64,000 bases of DNA from Thermoproteota archaeon (GTDB lineage: Archaea > Korarchaeota > JAOZGF01 > JAOZFZ01): assembly GCA_027492035.1 (NCBI GenBank), contig JAOZFT010000004.1:411249-475248 (forward strand). The letters are read 5' to 3'. Below are positions 1 to 9,096 of this stretch, piece by piece. Below the pieces are notes generated by a model. The model made no database searches. It had not been told where the DNA came from and was given only the letters and a program-made list of their open reading frames with translations. Position numbers and translations under genes: made by a program. Position 1 is the first letter of the stretch, and every line of letters starts with the position of its first letter.

Positions 1-20
1 TGGCATTTTTCTCTTCTCTT

Positions 21-458
21 TTAACGGAGAGGTTTCTCTTTCTTCCCTAGCCACAGCGCCTTTAAAGAAACACCATTTACTTGTATAACTCTCCATCTAA
101 CAGTTGGAATGTCTCCTAAAGATCTTCCTTTGCTTCCTCCTATCCCCTCTACCAATACTTCGTCATGTTCCTCTATAAAGTTTAGACCTCCATCAAGGGG
201 AACATAGGCAGTGATTGTTTTACCATTTTTTATTAATTGGATTTTTACACATTTCCTTATGCTTGAATGTGGCTGCTTGGCTTCAAGCGCAACTTTCTCT
301 AGTACTATCCCTCTTGCTTGAGGGGCTCCCTCTAGAGGGTCTGTTTTTTCTTTAAGCTTCAAAACCCTTCTTTTATAGCGTGTATCTTTCCATCTGAATT
401 TTTTTCTCTTCTTAATTAGTTGCCTTGCCCCAAAAATTCCTCTCGGTGTCAAGCCCAT
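21..458 (-). CDS. rps12: 30S ribosomal protein uS12 (S12)
   Basis: uS12 of the decoding centre, 145 aa, close to the usual archaeal length. Recognisable blocks are the [13 protein letters not shown] strand, [12 protein letters not shown] and the [19 protein letters not shown]-terminal region. The loop that is PNSA in nearly all uS12 proteins reads PHSS here, an unusual change in a segment that contacts the codon-anticodon helix. It is the last complete gene of the rpoH-rpoB-rpoA-rpl30e-nusA-rps12 run and starts 11 bp after the nusA stop. An ATG-CCA at positions 6-1 on the same strand is where rps7 would be expected to begin, but it leaves the window. Confidence 0.97.
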   Translation of the reverse strand: MGLTPRGIFGARQLIKKRKKFRWKDTRYKRRVLKLKEKTDPLEGAPQARGIVLEKVALEAKQPHSSIRKCVKIQLIKNGKTITAYVPLDGGLNFIEEHDEVLVEGIGGSKGRSLGDIPTVRWRVIQVNGVSLKALWLGKKEKPLR

Positions 459-469
459 TCTTCATCCCC

Positions 470-898
470 CTATGTTATTCTAACATTTTTTACTCCAAAG
501 TACCTTTTAAGCAGCAGCCTCATTTTCTTTATTTTCCTTCCTTTTTTACCTATAGCTATTCCTTTATCTTCGTAGTTCACTTCCACTATTACCGAATTTG
601 ACTGGTTCAATTTCCTAATTGCCTTAACTCTTGCGGGGAACAAAATGTTCCTTATAAATTCCTCTATGTTGTCAGAGTATTCATTTATTTCTATGTTTAT
701 GTTCATTACTTTTTTAAGTTTTCTTATGAGCTTTCCCCCTCTTCCCACTATTTTATATATTTCTCCCTTAGGAACAATCACTATCTCTCTTTGAAACTCG
801 TCATCCCTTATACAATCCATCACATCTACTCCTGTAATGGAGGAAATTAAGCTGACCTTTTTTATTGTTTCGTTGTTCAAAGAAATTTTCCTATGCAT
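470..898 (-). CDS. nusA: NusA-like KH-domain transcription factor
   Basis: Short archaeal NusA homologue, 142 aa, made only of two KH RNA-binding domains without the bacterial N-terminal polymerase-binding domain. The GxxG loops are visible: GRGG around residues 52-55 and GKKG around 117-120. It is thought to bind nascent RNA or act in termination or ribosome biogenesis. The gene abuts rpl30e (stop and start adjacent) and lies 11 bp before rps12, the conserved archaeal order, so it is co-transcribed with RNA polymerase. Confidence 0.95.
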   Translation of the reverse strand: MHRKISLNNETIKKVSLISSITGVDVMDCIRDDEFQREIVIVPKGEIYKIVGRGGKLIRKLKKVMNINIEINEYSDNIEEFIRNILFPARVKAIRKLNQSNSVIVEVNYEDKGIAIGKKGRKIKKMRLLLKRYFGVKNVRIT

Positions 899-1216
899 TT
901 ACCCTTCTCCTTTTCCTTCATTAATCTTTAAAATTTCAGATAAGCCTGGGTCGATAACGCCTAAAGTTGAAATTCCATGTTGACGCCCACAATCTCTACC
1001 TAACTCTACATTATTTCCTTTATAAGTGTAAACTTTCGTTCCAGTTAATTTTGAGTAATACTTAACGTCTTCTCTGATTGATTCTGGACAGTTGCTTGCT
1101 AAAATGACAAGCTTCAATTTTCCTTTCTTTAAACTCTCTAAAGTTTTTTTTGCACCTAAAATTATTTTTCCAGTTTCTATTGTTAACCTTAAGTTATCTT
1201 TTAACTCTTTTGACAT
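899..1216 (-). CDS. rpl30e: 50S ribosomal protein eL30 (L30e)
   Basis: Archaeal/eukaryotic large-subunit protein of the L7Ae/L30e fold, 105 aa. N-terminal lysine-rich helix, LVILASNCPESIREDVKYY core and GVIDPG near the C-terminus are typical. The stretch before GVIDPG (GRDCGRQHGISTL) differs from the common GxxCGKPFxVSxL pattern but keeps the Cys-Gly. It starts 13 bp after the rpoA stop, with nusA following directly. Confidence 0.95.
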   Translation of the reverse strand: MSKELKDNLRLTIETGKIILGAKKTLESLKKGKLKLVILASNCPESIREDVKYYSKLTGTKVYTYKGNNVELGRDCGRQHGISTLGVIDPGLSEILKINEGKGEG

Positions 1217-1229
1217 TTTTTTTCACTCC

Positions 1230-4200
1230 TCAGAAAGCTGCGTATAATTCAACAGCCCCTGTGCCAACCTGTATGGGAACACCTGCTATAACTCTCTCTA
1301 CCACACCAGGTAATTCATCCTCTTCGCCTTTTATAGCCGCCTCTGCCAAGGTCTTTACGGTTATTTCATAACTTGCTCTTGCTAAGAAGCTCCCCTTCTC
1401 TCCGGTAACTCCGTACCTGCCAACTTGTTTAAGGTCCCCTGTAAAGGTTAAAGTGTCAGCTGCTAGCAAAATATGTCTGATGTTTATTTTTATTCCTTGA
1501 TTTTCTAAAACTGACTTTATTTCGTTTATGATAGCTGCTCTAGCCGCCTCTATCCCAAGTTCGTTGTAGATTTCCAATATGTCATTAGTTGTTGTTCTAT
1601 TCCTATCTACTCCTTCCATTTTTAAAACAACTTTTAAGTTTGATCCTTCGGTTTCGATCACATATTCTCCTGCCTTCTCTTTTATTAATGTTTTGGTTAT
1701 TCCTTTGACACCGTAAACTGTTGTGTCTAAAAGTTTTGTGTAGGCTTCTTTAAATTTCCTATATGAATCTATTCCTGATTGTACAATTAACGAATTTCTT
1801 TCTTCTTTAACTTCTCCTTTCATTTTCTTAGAAATCATACTTTTTACTTTTTTCAAGTCTATTCCTTTTTGGTTGATTAACTCCTCTTTCAAGGTTAGAA
1901 CCATTTCTCTACTCAAAGGTTCTATTTCGATTTTCTCTATTATATCCTTTAATGTTAAAGATCTTATCTTCTCTGCTATCTTTAAAGCTTTATCTCGACT
2001 TTTTCTGTGCTCTTCATCCAAGTAAATAGTCATTGAAGGAGTGCTTGGTTTCTTTCTCATGTCAAGGACTTCTTTCAGCCTTGGAAAGCCTAATGTTATG
2101 TTTTTTTCTGCCACTCCTGCAAAGTGGAAGGTTCTTAGGGTTAGTTGAGTACTGGGTTCTCCTATCGATTGGGCAGTTACTACTCCTATGGGTTCGAAGG
2201 GATCAACTAAGGCATGTAAGTAACTGTTTTTCACTGTTTTAAGGATTTTGGTTAATGTTTCTTTATTGATTTTGTGTTTGGTAACAATTTTTAGAGTTTC
2301 ATTTCTTATTCTTTCCGGTAGATCTTTAAGCTCCTTTTCAACCAGTTTTTGTTTATTTTTGTTACTCATTCCCTTTTTCACTTTGTTTTCATCGTTTGCA
2401 ATAGTTTCCTCTAATTCATTGAAAAGTACTGGTTCACCGTGGTAAGTTTTTGTCACATCCACTCCGTCGTCACCATAGAGGAAAGATATTATTTTTCCTT
2501 CTGAATCTCTTACTGTACCGTCATTTTCTATTCTTAAATCTTGGAAAGCATTCATCAACCTTCTTTGCAGGTATCCACTATCAGCAGTCCTTATCGCTTT
2601 GTCAACTAAACTTTCTCTTCCAGCCATGGCATGGAAATACAGTTCCGTAGGTGTTAATCCTCTTTTGTAGCTTGATTCAACAAAACCTCTGCTTTTTGCT
2701 CTCTTTTCGCCTTTTTTGAAGTGTGGAAGAGCTCTTCTGATATATCCTTCAGAGATACGTCTACCCCTTAACGATTGCTGCCCAACGCTTCCAGCCATTT
2801 GCCCTATATTTATAGCGCTTCCTTTAGCTTTTGTGGATGTCATTACAACTATTGAGTTATCCACATCTAAACTTTTCGACACCTCCTTACCTATTTTTTC
2901 ACGGCAATTGGAAAGTATTCCTCCAACTTTAATCTCCAACGTTTCTTCTTTTGTCCTTCCAGGCAGAGGCTGAAATTCTCCTTTATTGAACAATTCTAGC
3001 AATTTCTCTATTTCTCTGTAACCCTCAAGAATTATTTCTTTAACTTTTTCTTTGATTTCAGGTGGCAAGTCTTCTTCATCAAGTCCTAAAGTGAATCCTC
3101 TTCCACTTAAAAACCTTAAAGTAACTTTTGTGTATTTATTTAGGAATTCTCTAGCTCTTTCTCCTCCATATTTGTTGGCTATCACATCCAGCAGTGTCAA
3201 TCCACTTTCGACTATCGCCCCTATAGCTGCTGTGTCTATTACACCTGTCAATAATTCACCGTTCTTAACAATAACTACAGTATCCTCAATAAATTCTTCC
3301 CCTTCCTTTCCGGTTTCAGTTTTCGGGATGTAAACTGAAGCTTTAAGTTTAAAGTTTAAATCCTTTGGAAGAAGCAAGCTAAAGACTTGTTTACCTGTCC
3401 AATATTCTTTAGGCTCTAAAATGGCAGGTTCAGGTATTTCATCATAATCCACAAGGGATGAAAGGAGGAGCCCCAGCTCCTTTTTGGAGAGAAGAGTATC
3501 CCTCCTTGTTAGTAGGTAAGATCCTGTGATATGATCTAGAATTCCCCCTACTAATGCCCCTCCGAACCTTGGAGAAATTATGTTTTTTTCAACAAGCATT
3601 AATTCTTCTGCTTCCACTCTTGAATCTAAAGTTTGAAGAGCATGGAGGTTCATTTCATCTCCGTCGAAGTCTGCGTTGTAAGGTGGACAGACAGCAAGAT
3701 TAAGTCTGAAAGTTTTATAGGGTAATACTTTAACTCGGTGACCCATCATCGATATTCTATGGAGAGAGGGTTGTCTATTGAACAAAACCACGTCTCCATC
3801 CATTAAATACCTTCCTATTTTGTAACCTGGGGAAATATTTTCTGCGAAGGCTGCCAGATCTGAAATAAACCGTAAATCCACCTTCGTCCCATCTGTCCTC
3901 TCTACATATTTGGCTCCTGGATGGTTTTTTGGCCCTAAAGCAACTAAAGTTTTAGCTTCTTCAATATTTAACTCGCTTACTGTCACAGGGATAGTCAATG
4001 TTTTAGCTATTTCAAAAGGGACCCCTACTTCATTTATGTCAAGTAGAGGGTCTGGAGAAATAACTGTTCTAGCGGAAAAGTCCACTCTCTTGGCTGCCAA
4101 ATTAGATCTGAATCTTCCTTCTTTGCCCTCAAGTCTTTGAGCTATCCCTTTTATAGGTCTTTTTGTTCTATGCTTGGCTGACGGCACTCCTGAAAGATTG

Positions 4201-5039
4201 TTATCGAAATAAGTTGCTACATGGTACTGTAAAAGGTTCCATAAATCATCAATTATGTGCTGAGGTGTTCCACTGTCTATTGATTCCCTTAAGTTGTTGT
4301 TAACCCTTACTATGTCCACCAGTTTATGTGTTAAATCATCTTCTGCTCTTCCTCCTTTTTCAAGCACTATTGAGGGCCTAACGGGGAGCGGAGGAACTGG
4401 TAAATCTGTCAGAACCATCCACTCAGGCCGGTTGTTTTCGATGTCAAACCCTAACAAGTAAGCGTCTTCATCAGGTATTTCTTCCAGTCTTTCTCTCACA
4501 TCTGAGGCAGTTAGGTTTATTGGCCCCTGCGGCGTAATTTCTCTGTAATGGTAAGGTGGAATAAACTTAATTTTGTTTTGTTTAGCTCCACAGTTTGGGC
4601 ATTTCTGGGTTTTACTTACTGCCTTACTTTTTATTTCCTTTATTATTTCGTCCCTTTTATTCTGGTTTTTTGTAGTCTGCAACAACTTCAAATACTTTTC
4701 TCTTTCCTCCTTAGGTATCTTTACTTTATGGCATTCCTTGCAAGTAGCCTTTAAAATATTAGCTATTTCTCTTGCAAAAAGTACGTTTATGACGGGTTTC
4801 GCAAGCTCTATATACCCAAAATGACCTGGACATTTCTCTATTGACCCACCGCATGTTCTACATAAATATCTAGGCTCCAAGACCCCTAGTCTTGGATCCA
4901 TTACACCTGATTCAACAGGCAAGCCGTCAGTGTCATATGTTTTCGGCAAAACAATTTTTGTTGCAGCCATTTTTCTTATATCTGTGGGGCTCAATAAACT
5001 TAACTTCAGCGATTTTATGTGCCGCTTGTGCAAAATCAA
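1230..5039 (-). CDS. rpoA: DNA-directed RNA polymerase subunit A (fused A'+A'')
   Basis: Largest polymerase subunit as one 1269-aa chain. Zinc-binding clamp residues are visible (C60, C63, C70, H73, then a CxxC pair near 100 and CPNC near 148). The catalytic NADFDGDEMN loop binding the Mg ions is near residue 460. The bridge-helix and trigger-loop part, usually a separate A'' protein in Euryarchaeota and Crenarchaeota, follows without interruption from about residue 880, with SIGEPSTQLTLRTFHFAG. The start is TTG four bases after the rpoB stop, preceded by a GAGGGGGAG ribosome-binding site inside the rpoB end. Fusion is known from Thaumarchaeota and relatives and is useful for placing the organism. 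Confidence 0.98.
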   Translation of the reverse strand: MILHKRHIKSLKLSLLSPTDIRKMAATKIVLPKTYDTDGLPVESGVMDPRLGVLEPRYLCRTCGGSIEKCPGHFGYIELAKPVINVLFAREIANILKATCKECHKVKIPKEEREKYLKLLQTTKNQNKRDEIIKEIKSKAVSKTQKCPNCGAKQNKIKFIPPYHYREITPQGPINLTASDVRERLEEIPDEDAYLLGFDIENNRPEWMVLTDLPVPPLPVRPSIVLEKGGRAEDDLTHKLVDIVRVNNNLRESIDSGTPQHIIDDLWNLLQYHVATYFDNNLSGVPSAKHRTKRPIKGIAQRLEGKEGRFRSNLAAKRVDFSARTVISPDPLLDINEVGVPFEIAKTLTIPVTVSELNIEEAKTLVALGPKNHPGAKYVERTDGTKVDLRFISDLAAFAENISPGYKIGRYLMDGDVVLFNRQPSLHRISMMGHRVKVLPYKTFRLNLAVCPPYNADFDGDEMNLHALQTLDSRVEAEELMLVEKNIISPRFGGALVGGILDHITGSYLLTRRDTLLSKKELGLLLSSLVDYDEIPEPAILEPKEYWTGKQVFSLLLPKDLNFKLKASVYIPKTETGKEGEEFIEDTVVIVKNGELLTGVIDTAAIGAIVESGLTLLDVIANKYGGERAREFLNKYTKVTLRFLSGRGFTLGLDEEDLPPEIKEKVKEIILEGYREIEKLLELFNKGEFQPLPGRTKEETLEIKVGGILSNCREKIGKEVSKSLDVDNSIVVMTSTKAKGSAINIGQMAGSVGQQSLRGRRISEGYIRRALPHFKKGEKRAKSRGFVESSYKRGLTPTELYFHAMAGRESLVDKAIRTADSGYLQRRLMNAFQDLRIENDGTVRDSEGKIISFLYGDDGVDVTKTYHGEPVLFNELEETIANDENKVKKGMSNKNKQKLVEKELKDLPERIRNETLKIVTKHKINKETLTKILKTVKNSYLHALVDPFEPIGVVTAQSIGEPSTQLTLRTFHFAGVAEKNITLGFPRLKEVLDMRKKPSTPSMTIYLDEEHRKSRDKALKIAEKIRSLTLKDIIEKIEIEPLSREMVLTLKEELINQKGIDLKKVKSMISKKMKGEVKEERNSLIVQSGIDSYRKFKEAYTKLLDTTVYGVKGITKTLIKEKAGEYVIETEGSNLKVVLKMEGVDRNRTTTNDILEIYNELGIEAARAAIINEIKSVLENQGIKINIRHILLAADTLTFTGDLKQVGRYGVTGEKGSFLARASYEITVKTLAEAAIKGEEDELPGVVERVIAGVPIQVGTGAVELYAAF

Positions 5040-5042
5040 GTT

Positions 5043-8000
5043 TTACTCCCCCTCTTCACTTTTAATTTGGGGTTTTAACCCTAAACTCATTATTTCTTGT
5101 AAAAACAGCTTGAAAGCGTATGATGTTTCAATTAATACAACATCTGCATCTTTTCCATGGATTGGGCAAACAAATGACTTAGACTTCCTATCGTAATAAC
5201 TCAGCATTCCGCATTTCTTGCAAACATAAATGTCGTACTTGTCTGAAGACTCCTGCAACCTTTCTAACAGAGTTGCAGAGGCACCATGGCCGACGATAGC
5301 GTCTTTTTCCATTTCACCTATTCTTAAACCCCCCTCCCTAGCTTTTCCCTCTGTTGGCTGCCGCACTAACATATTCACTGGACCTATTGCCCTAGCATGC
5401 ATTTTATCTGCAACCATGTGGTAAAGACGCTGATAATAACTAATACCTATGAATATTTCAGCCTCCATTATTTCCCCTGTTTTTCCATTGTACATTACCT
5501 CTTTCCCTGTTGGTTTAAATCCTAACTTTTGGAGTTGTTTTCTTAATTCTTCCTCTTTCTCTCCCTCGAAAGGGGTTGCATTCACTCTTTCTCCTCTTAA
5601 AGCACCTACTTTACCGGCTAAGATTTCAAGTAACTGGCCCACTGTCATTCTGCTGGGTATGCTATGGGGGTTCATTATGATGTCTGGCGTTATTCCATCC
5701 TTTGTGAAAGGCATGTCTTCCTGGGGAACTATCAACCCTATGACTCCCTTTTGGCCATGTCTAGATGTGAATTTATCTCCTATTTCTGGGATCCTTAAAT
5801 CCCTAACCTTTACCTTAACTATTCTGTTTCCTTCGTTATCAACTCCTATAAGTACTTTGTCAACATACCCTTTTTCCCCATATCTTAGCCTGACGGAAGC
5901 ATCCTTTCTTTCCATCTCCCCCCCAAACCTTAACCGTGTATACGATGAAATAAATCTTGGAGGACTTGTTTTCCCTATCACTACTTCATCGTTTTCTAGA
6001 TATATTTCAGGTTCAACTATTCCATCTTCTCCTATTTTATTATAGGCTTCAGGTGCAAATCTTCCCTTCACTTCTTCTCCGGGTATTTCTATTTTGTCCT
6101 CTTGCCCTCCAGCGTATCTTGCCTCAACAGTTTCATATCTTCGGTAAAAATAACTTCTCCCAAGTCCTCTTTCAATTGCTGCTTTATTAATTATTAATGC
6201 ATCATGCATGTTGTATCCTTCATAAGTTAACACTGCTACTACAAGGTTTTGACCTGCAGGTCTTAAGTCGTAGTTTACAAGTTTCGAGATTTCTGTATAA
6301 ACCATGGGGCGTTGAGGATAGAACAGAATGTAACTTCTGCTATCTACTCTCTCCCTGAAATTGGTCAAATATATCCCTAGCGCTTGCTTGACCATGTTAG
6401 CACCTATATTGTTTCTAGGGGCAGCATTGTATTCAATGAAAGGGATTATCCCTGCAGAAACACCGAAAATAGCACTTGGAGAAACTTCTAAATGTGTTGT
6501 TTCCTCTGTTACTTTATCTAAGGTTTCAGCGATTAAGGTCATTTCTTCTTCGTCAGCATCTAAAAATTCAAGAACTCCCTCTTTTGTCAGTGTTTCCCAG
6601 GTTATCTCTCCTTTCTTAAGTTTCTCAATATGTCTTTTTGTTAATTTAGGTTTTCCGTCTTCAACCACAATTAAAGGTCTTCTTGCTCTTCCTGGGTCGC
6701 AGTTTATTCTCACTTCCTCCCTGTCTTCGAAGTATACTGTATTGACTTCCTGTGAAACAAGGCCTTTCCTTCTTAATCTAATAATTCTTCTAACTAACTC
6801 AGTAGGTTGTTCAGTGTAGCCGATAAGTATATTATTAACGTAAACTCCTGCATAATTTTCATTCCTTACCTTAACTCTTTCAAGAGGGATAACTCCAAGT
6901 TCATAACATTTTGATTTTACGCTTTCTGGGTTTGTACCAACTGACACCTGGCATAAAATAGCCATGTTCTTAACTAATCCGCAATTCGGTCCTTCAGGCG
7001 TCTCAAAGACACAGATGCGACCGAAATTTGTTCCGTGAAGTGCTCTGGCTTCGAATTGGGGATAGCTTCTGCTGAGGGGAGAAACAACTCTTCTTATATT
7101 GGAGAGGGCGGCTAAATAATTTGCTCGTTCCAGTATCCTTGTTACACCAACTTGTGTACTGGTCCATTGGCCAGTTGCCATTGCACTCATTATTTTTGTC
7201 GTTATGATTGCTGGTTGAATTATTCTCTCAGTTTTTTCTTTCTCTATCTCTACCTGCTTTAAAGGTAGTTTTTCAAGTTGATAAAGGATATCTTTTACCA
7301 TAGATGCGAAAGCCATTCGGAAAAGGTTTTCCAGTCTAGGCCCTACCAGCAACAGCCTTTTGTTTCCATAATGGTCCCTATCTATGGTTACAAATTTGCC
7401 TCTTTCGAAATTAATCATTTGTCTAATTATTTCCAACACAAATTTAGCCTTTTTTACTCTATCCTTAACCTCTACACCAACATCTGGCAAGAAATTCCGG
7501 TCTAAAGTTAATTCAGCTCTATTTATCCTTTGTTCTCTTGGATAAGCAGGAACTATCCTTCTCCCTATATAATCTAAAGCTTCTTCTTGATCCATGACGC
7601 CGGCTTCCGAGGCTTCCTCAATGCTTGGGAGAAGCTCGATGGCATACATTTCATCTGTACCTATCCCTTGAACTATTTCACGATCGCTTTTCAACCCTAA
7701 AGCTCTTAATAGAATAACAACTGGAATAGGGCCCCTCACTCCCAAGATATTAGTTAAGAACGTTCCATCTCTTTTCCTGTTTATTTCCAGTGAACTGTTA
7801 ATTCCTTCTCTTCTGTAATACCTTTCAGCTTTAACCTTTTCCGATCCTTTACTTTGGAAGTTTATCACTAATTGCCCTGGTGCCCTATCCTCCTGGGCAG
7901 GTATCACTCTCTCAGATCCATTAATTATGAAGTACCCTCCTGGATCTAAGGGGTCTTCTTTAAGTTTTATAAGTTCTTCCCTGCTTTTGTCTTTAAGCAC

Positions 8001-8435
8001 ACAGAGTTTTGATTTCACCATTATTGGGATATCGCATAAATGAATTTCCTTCCTTTCAGTAGGGGAACCGTCCACTAGTTTTATAACTTCCACATAAACA
8101 GGAGCTGTGTAAGTTAAGTTTCTTTCTCTGCACTCATGAGGAGTTATTGGATGATAAGATCCATCTACTTCGACAAATTCAGGTTTACCTACTCTCACTT
8201 CTCCAAATTCCAAGGATAAATTTGTTGAAGAGGCTGTGATGCGTTTAGTTTGATTCATAACCCTTTGGATTCCCTCTTCAACGAATCTATTATAGGAATC
8301 AAGTTGTTGCTTAACTAATCCTTGGCTTTTAACTAAGACTTCCATTAAAGTTCTCAAGTCCTCGTTATCAATTTCTCCACTACTCCCCCTTTTCATTTTT
8401 CCTTCTCCATTCTTTTTCATGGGAAAACTACTCAA
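5043..8435 (-). CDS. rpoB: DNA-directed RNA polymerase subunit B (undivided)
   Basis: Second-largest polymerase subunit in one piece (about 1120-1130 aa), not split into B' and B''. Conserved blocks include the RALHGTNFGRICVFETPEGPNCGL region near the fork loop, the GDKFTSRHGQKGVIG catalytic-side motif and a C-terminal zinc site (CKKCG...CPIHG). The longest frame begins at 8435 inside rpoH. An ATG at 8396 has a GGAGAAGG site 5 bp upstream and may be the true start. It is co-transcribed with rpoH and rpoA. Confidence 0.98.
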   Translation of the reverse strand: MSSFPMKKNGEGKMKRGSSGEIDNEDLRTLMEVLVKSQGLVKQQLDSYNRFVEEGIQRVMNQTKRITASSTNLSLEFGEVRVGKPEFVEVDGSYHPITPHECRERNLTYTAPVYVEVIKLVDGSPTERKEIHLCDIPIMVKSKLCVLKDKSREELIKLKEDPLDPGGYFIINGSERVIPAQEDRAPGQLVINFQSKGSEKVKAERYYRREGINSSLEINRKRDGTFLTNILGVRGPIPVVILLRALGLKSDREIVQGIGTDEMYAIELLPSIEEASEAGVMDQEEALDYIGRRIVPAYPREQRINRAELTLDRNFLPDVGVEVKDRVKKAKFVLEIIRQMINFERGKFVTIDRDHYGNKRLLLVGPRLENLFRMAFASMVKDILYQLEKLPLKQVEIEKEKTERIIQPAIITTKIMSAMATGQWTSTQVGVTRILERANYLAALSNIRRVVSPLSRSYPQFEARALHGTNFGRICVFETPEGPNCGLVKNMAILCQVSVGTNPESVKSKCYELGVIPLERVKVRNENYAGVYVNNILIGYTEQPTELVRRIIRLRRKGLVSQEVNTVYFEDREEVRINCDPGRARRPLIVVEDGKPKLTKRHIEKLKKGEITWETLTKEGVLEFLDADEEEMTLIAETLDKVTEETTHLEVSPSAIFGVSAGIIPFIEYNAAPRNNIGANMVKQALGIYLTNFRERVDSRSYILFYPQRPMVYTEISKLVNYDLRPAGQNLVVAVLTYEGYNMHDALIINKAAIERGLGRSYFYRRYETVEARYAGGQEDKIEIPGEEVKGRFAPEAYNKIGEDGIVEPEIYLENDEVVIGKTSPPRFISSYTRLRFGGEMERKDASVRLRYGEKGYVDKVLIGVDNEGNRIVKVKVRDLRIPEIGDKFTSRHGQKGVIGLIVPQEDMPFTKDGITPDIIMNPHSIPSRMTVGQLLEILAGKVGALRGERVNATPFEGEKEEELRKQLQKLGFKPTGKEVMYNGKTGEIMEAEIFIGISYYQRLYHMVADKMHARAIGPVNMLVRQPTEGKAREGGLRIGEMEKDAIVGHGASATLLERLQESSDKYDIYVCKKCGMLSYYDRKSKSFVCPIHGKDADVVLIETSYAFKLFLQEIMSLGLKPQIKSEEGE

Positions 8436-8673
8436 TAACTACTCTATAAGATATTGCTTTTCCAGAAACAGGGCTTCGACGGGTAATTTTAATGATGTCT
8501 CCCTTCTTTACATTCATACCCCTCAAGGCAGGATCATCTACTCTTATTTTAGGCAATTTCTCTTTATCTGTATGAAATCTTTTAAGTACTTCTTTTGCTT
8601 CCCTTTCAGTAAGTACTTCATGTAAAGGAACAAGGACATGTTTAGAGATGATGCTACTTTCCTTTTTCTTCAT
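8428..8673 (-). CDS. rpoH: DNA-directed RNA polymerase subunit H
   Basis: Subunit H (Rpb5 C-terminal homologue), 81 aa, at the downstream DNA jaw. Family features seen are HVLVPLHEVLTEREAKEVL, LPKIRVDDPALRG and GDIIKITRRSP. First gene of the polymerase operon. Its 3' end overlaps the longest rpoB frame by 8 bp. The tRNA-Lys gene lies 43 bp upstream on the same strand. Confidence 0.97.
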   Translation of the reverse strand: MKKKESSIISKHVLVPLHEVLTEREAKEVLKRFHTDKEKLPKIRVDDPALRGMNVKKGDIIKITRRSPVSGKAISYRVVIE

Positions 8674-8715
8674 TTTACACCCTTTTCTCTTACATCCTCT
8701 AAAACATATGGGAAA

Positions 8716-8806
8716 TGGGCCCGGCGGGATTTTCAGATTCCTCCCTTTGAACCCGCGACACCCGGGTTAAAAGCCCGGTGCTCTAGCCTTGCTGAGCTAC
8801 GGGCCC
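8716..8806 (-). tRNA. tRNA-Lys (UUU) with 16-nt T-loop intron
   Basis: Acceptor GGGCCCG/CGGGCCC with discriminator A, D-stem GCTC/GAGC, anticodon stem CCGGG/CCCGG around loop CTTTTAA (anticodon TTT), T-stem GCGGG/CCCGC. No CCA is encoded. The T loop is interrupted after TTCAAA by 16 nt (8730-8745). TTCA of the exon pairs with TGAA in the insert, giving a 4-bp helix with bulges AA^G and AA^T, a BHB motif. Removal leaves a normal TTCAAAT loop and a 75-nt tRNA. The insert lies between standard positions 59 and 60. Confidence 0.95.
8730..8745 (-). other. BHB intron in tRNA-Lys (T loop, 59/60)
   Basis: A 16-nt intron, among the smallest sizes known for archaeal tRNA introns. Exon TTCA pairs with intron TGAA; 3-nt bulges lie on opposite strands; the internal helix is only about 2 bp (G-C, G-U) with a 5-nt loop. 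Cleavage after the second base of each bulge gives the canonical T loop. Confidence 0.9.
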
Positions 8807-8870
8807 TAGCAAAGTATTCTCCTGCTCTTTTTTTTCTAGTTCATCGTAGTCATTGAAAAATAGGAAAAAA

Positions 8871-8989
8871 TCCCGTCGGCAGGATTTGAACCTGCGAACC
8901 TGCCGGTTTCTGCATGGGCGACTGCTGTCGAAACCTCCTCCTCTAGAGGTTTCTACAGCCGGCCGCTCTACCAACTGAGCTACGACGGG
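8871..8989 (-). tRNA. tRNA-Tyr (GUA) with 45-nt anticodon-loop intron
   Basis: Acceptor CCCGTCG/CGACGGG with discriminator A, starting C1 as archaeal tRNA-Tyr does. Anticodon stem GCCGG/CCGGC, loop CTGTAG|A, anticodon GTA, T-arm GCAGG TTCAAAT CCTGC. The intron (8908-8952) sits at canonical position 37/38. Exon CTGT pairs with intron GCAG (one G-U), with bulges AG^A and AA^A. The intron contains two further hairpins. Confidence 0.95.
8908..8952 (-). other. BHB intron in tRNA-Tyr (37/38)
   Basis: A 45-nt intron. The central helix is CTGU/GCAG, bulges are 3 nt on each strand, and inside are hairpins AACCTC/GAGGTT and CGAC/GTCG. Splicing restores a 7-nt anticodon loop. Confidence 0.9.
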
Positions 8990-9096
8990 GCTGAATTTAC
9001 CTCTATTCCACCTATTACTTTCACTTATTTTTCCCTTTATATTCTTATTCGACTTGACTTTAAGGTAATGAATGTTTTTTTAAATTTTTCTCCATG

